Assembly: GCA_031271275.1 (NCBI GenBank)
Contig: JAISWA010000179.1
Location: forward strand, 1-6,200
Reading direction: 5' to 3'
Source of the DNA: Clostridiales bacterium
GTDB lineage: Bacteria; Bacillota; Clostridia; Lachnospirales; WQUN01
DNA length: 6,200 nucleotides
Within the stretch, counting starts at the first letter, position 1. Every line of letters starts with the position of its first letter. The translations under genes were made by a program, and so were the position numbers. The notes beneath the pieces are model-generated. The model ran no database searches. It was given only the letters and a program-made list of their open reading frames with translations, and had not been told where the DNA came from. Below, in pieces: positions 4,642 to 6,200 of this stretch.

Positions 4642-5772
4642 ATGGTCTATTCAGATTTTGGCGGCACGGGGGCAAAGGTTTCCAAACTGGGCTTCGGGGC
4701 GATGCGCCTGCCGATGAAAGAAATTAACGGCAAATCCGTAGTGGACGAAGACCTGGCGGTACCGCTTATGCGCAGGGCGTTCGACCTTGGCGTAAACTAC
4801 GTAGACACCGCGCCGGGTTATTGCGAAAAGCTCAGCGAGGCGGCGGTGGGCAAAGCGCTGAAGGGTTACCGCCACAAGGTTTACCTTTCCACCAAGAACG
4901 CTATTGACGGCGACAAGGACGGCGGCCGTTGGACGGAGCGCCTTGAACATTCCCTTAAACAGCTCGACACGGATTACATAGATTTTTATCATTTCTGGGG
5001 TATCGGGCTCAATGGTTTCCGCTCGTGGCAGGGGCTCAAATTCGGGCCGGTTGAAGCCGGGATAAAAGCGAAGGAGCAAGGGCTGATCAAGCATCTTTCC
5101 TTCTCCTACCACGACGCGCCGGAAAATTTCGCTGAAATCGTAGACAGCGGCTGTTTCGAGTCGGTGCTGATTCAATACAACCTGCTCGACCGCTCCAACG
5201 AAAAGAATCTGGAATACGCGCAATCAAAAGGGCTCGGCGTGGTGGTGATGGGGCCGGTGGGCGGCGGACGCCTCGGCGTACCAAGCGAAGTCATACGCGG
5301 CCTGCTCGAGAACAAGCCCGTGAGCACCGCCGAGATGGCGCTGCGGTTCGTCATGGCGAACGAGAACGTCAACGTCGCCCTTTCCGGCATGAGCGAAATT
5401 TCCCAGGTGGAGGAAAACGCGGAAATCGCTTCCCGCACCGGCCACCTGACCGAAGACGAACGGCGGCGCGTCACCCAGATGATGGAGGAAAACAAACGGC
5501 TCGCCGACCTGTACTGCACCGGCTGCAAATATTGTATGCCCTGCCCGCAGAACATCAACATACCGCATTTGTTCGCCCTGATGAACAACCACCGGGTCTA
5601 CAACCTGACCGACCATGCCAAACAGGAATATAAAACCACCCTCGAGGGAACCGGTTGGGTTAAGAGCGCCGCGCCGTCGGCATGTATAGAATGCGGCGCC
5701 TGCGAAGGGAAATGCCCGCAGAAGCTTCCTATTATAAGGCAACTGAAGGAAGTAGCGGCGGAGTTGGCGTAG
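4642..5772 (+). CDS. Aldo/keto reductase with C-terminal 4Fe-4S domain
   Basis: A 376-residue protein starting at ATG (4642) with AGGGGGA (4629-4635) six bases upstream. Residues 1-270 form an aldo/keto reductase TIM barrel: LGFGAMRLP near the start, then the usual tetrad D55, Y60 (DTAPGY), K85 (STKN) and H117 (DFYHFWG), with the late NAD(P)-binding region around MGPVGGGRLG (203-212) and ALSGMS (246-251). The tail carries two cysteine clusters, C292-C295-C298-C301 (CTGCKYCMPCP) and C348-C351-C354-C358 (CIECGACEGKCP), typical of ferredoxin-type 4Fe-4S binding. This layout is the family often annotated as iron-sulfur aldo/keto reductase (COG1453 type), common in anaerobes; its substrates are poorly defined. 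The clusters suggest electron exchange with ferredoxin rather than simple NADPH-only reduction, which is inference. kduI begins 21 bases downstream, so the two probably share a transcript and perhaps a sugar-acid pathway. Confidence 0.93.
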   Translation: MVYSDFGGTGAKVSKLGFGAMRLPMKEINGKSVVDEDLAVPLMRRAFDLGVNYVDTAPGYCEKLSEAAVGKALKGYRHKVYLSTKNAIDGDKDGGRWTERLEHSLKQLDTDYIDFYHFWGIGLNGFRSWQGLKFGPVEAGIKAKEQGLIKHLSFSYHDAPENFAEIVDSGCFESVLIQYNLLDRSNEKNLEYAQSKGLGVVVMGPVGGGRLGVPSEVIRGLLENKPVSTAEMALRFVMANENVNVALSGMSEISQVEENAEIASRTGHLTEDERRRVTQMMEENKRLADLYCTGCKYCMPCPQNINIPHLFALMNNHRVYNLTDHAKQEYKTTLEGTGWVKSAAPSACIECGACEGKCPQKLPIIRQLKEVAAELA

Positions 5773-5793
5773 AAAATATAGAGGAGGCGCGTT

Positions 5794-6200
5794 ATGAACA
5801 TCCGTTATTCCGCTAATCAGAAAGATTTCAAGCGCTACACCACGGAGGAAGTGCGCGGGGAATTTTTAATCCAAAACCTGTACCTGCCGGACGAAGTCGT
5901 CGCGGTGTACAGCCATGTGGACCGCGTGGTGACACTGGGCTGTATGCCGGTGACGGGGGCGGTCCCCATCGACAAGGGAATGGACGTGCACGCCAACTTC
6001 GGCACGGACTTTTTCCTTGAGCGCCGCGAAATCGGCATGTTTAACCTCGGCGGTCCCGGAACCGTCACCGCGGGCGGGGAAAAATTTGAAATGGGGTACA
6101 AGGACTGCCTTTATATCGCGAAGGGAACCCGGCCCGTGTTGTTTGAAAGTTCCGACGGCGCGAACCCGGCGAAATTTTACATGGTCAGCGCGCCCGCCCA
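5794..6200 (+). CDS. kduI: 5-dehydro-4-deoxy-D-glucuronate isomerase (KduI), N-terminal part
   Basis: The first 135 codons are present and the frame runs off the right edge; KduI proteins are usually about 275-280 residues, so about half is seen. The enzyme converts 5-dehydro-4-deoxy-D-glucuronate, released from pectin or glycosaminoglycan breakdown, to 3-deoxy-D-glycero-2,5-hexodiulosonate, a step toward KDG. Recognisable segments are YSHVDRVVTLGCMPVTGAV, FFLERREIGMFNLGGPG, the GYKDCLYIAKGT stretch and NPAKFYMVSAPA, aligning well with the E. coli protein from memory. The zinc ligands (HxH..E and a later His) are in the C-terminal half, outside the window. The start is the ATG with GAGGAGG (5781-5787) six bases before. 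No promoter fits in the 21-bp gap after the reductase gene, so co-transcription is likely. A KduD-type dehydrogenase would be a natural next gene. Confidence 0.95.
   Translation, partial: MNIRYSANQKDFKRYTTEEVRGEFLIQNLYLPDEVVAVYSHVDRVVTLGCMPVTGAVPIDKGMDVHANFGTDFFLERREIGMFNLGGPGTVTAGGEKFEMGYKDCLYIAKGTRPVLFESSDGANPAKFYMVSAPA

Overview
The window suggests an endospore-forming member of the Clostridia, with G+C-rich genes and AT-rich spacers. The evidence is a SpoIVFA/SpoIVFB-like pair, strong AGGAGG-type ribosome binding sites, TTGACA/TATAAT-type promoters, the MEP isoprenoid pathway and an iron-sulfur aldo/keto reductase typical of anaerobes. No species is named, because nothing in the sequence fixes one.

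Left part (1-2057, all minus strand). A secreted protein of unknown function with two copies of a beta-type module overlaps by 4 bp (ATGA) the start of a two-domain protein joining IspD (MEP cytidylyltransferase) to a complete RNase HI. Downstream, on its own strong promoter, begins a cold shock protein gene that runs off the left edge.

Middle (2058-2499). A 442-bp divergent, AT-rich spacer holds a plausible plus-strand sigma-A promoter, a 10-bp-stem hairpin, a large 21-bp-arm palindromic repeat and three 19-bp tandem units that appear to have grown out of the palindrome's right arm. No convincing protein gene lies here.

Right part (2500-6200, all plus strand). The SpoIVFA-like gene is split into a membrane-anchor frame and an M23/LytM peptidase frame by a -1 shift at a GGGG run, with a perfect 9-bp hairpin just downstream. 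This could be recoding, a recent mutation or a sequence error. It is followed, with an ATGA overlap, by an M50 intramembrane protease like SpoIVFB; in Bacillus this pair controls pro-sigma-K processing in the mother cell. Next comes rpsT (ribosomal protein S20, UUG start) with a clear promoter and a terminator whose loop contains the stop codon. Last are an aldo/keto reductase with two 4Fe-4S motifs and the first half of kduI (uronate isomerase), probably co-transcribed and pointing to uronate or pectin-type sugar use.

The most interesting points are the IspD-RNase HI fusion and the frame break plus hairpin in the SpoIVFA-like gene.
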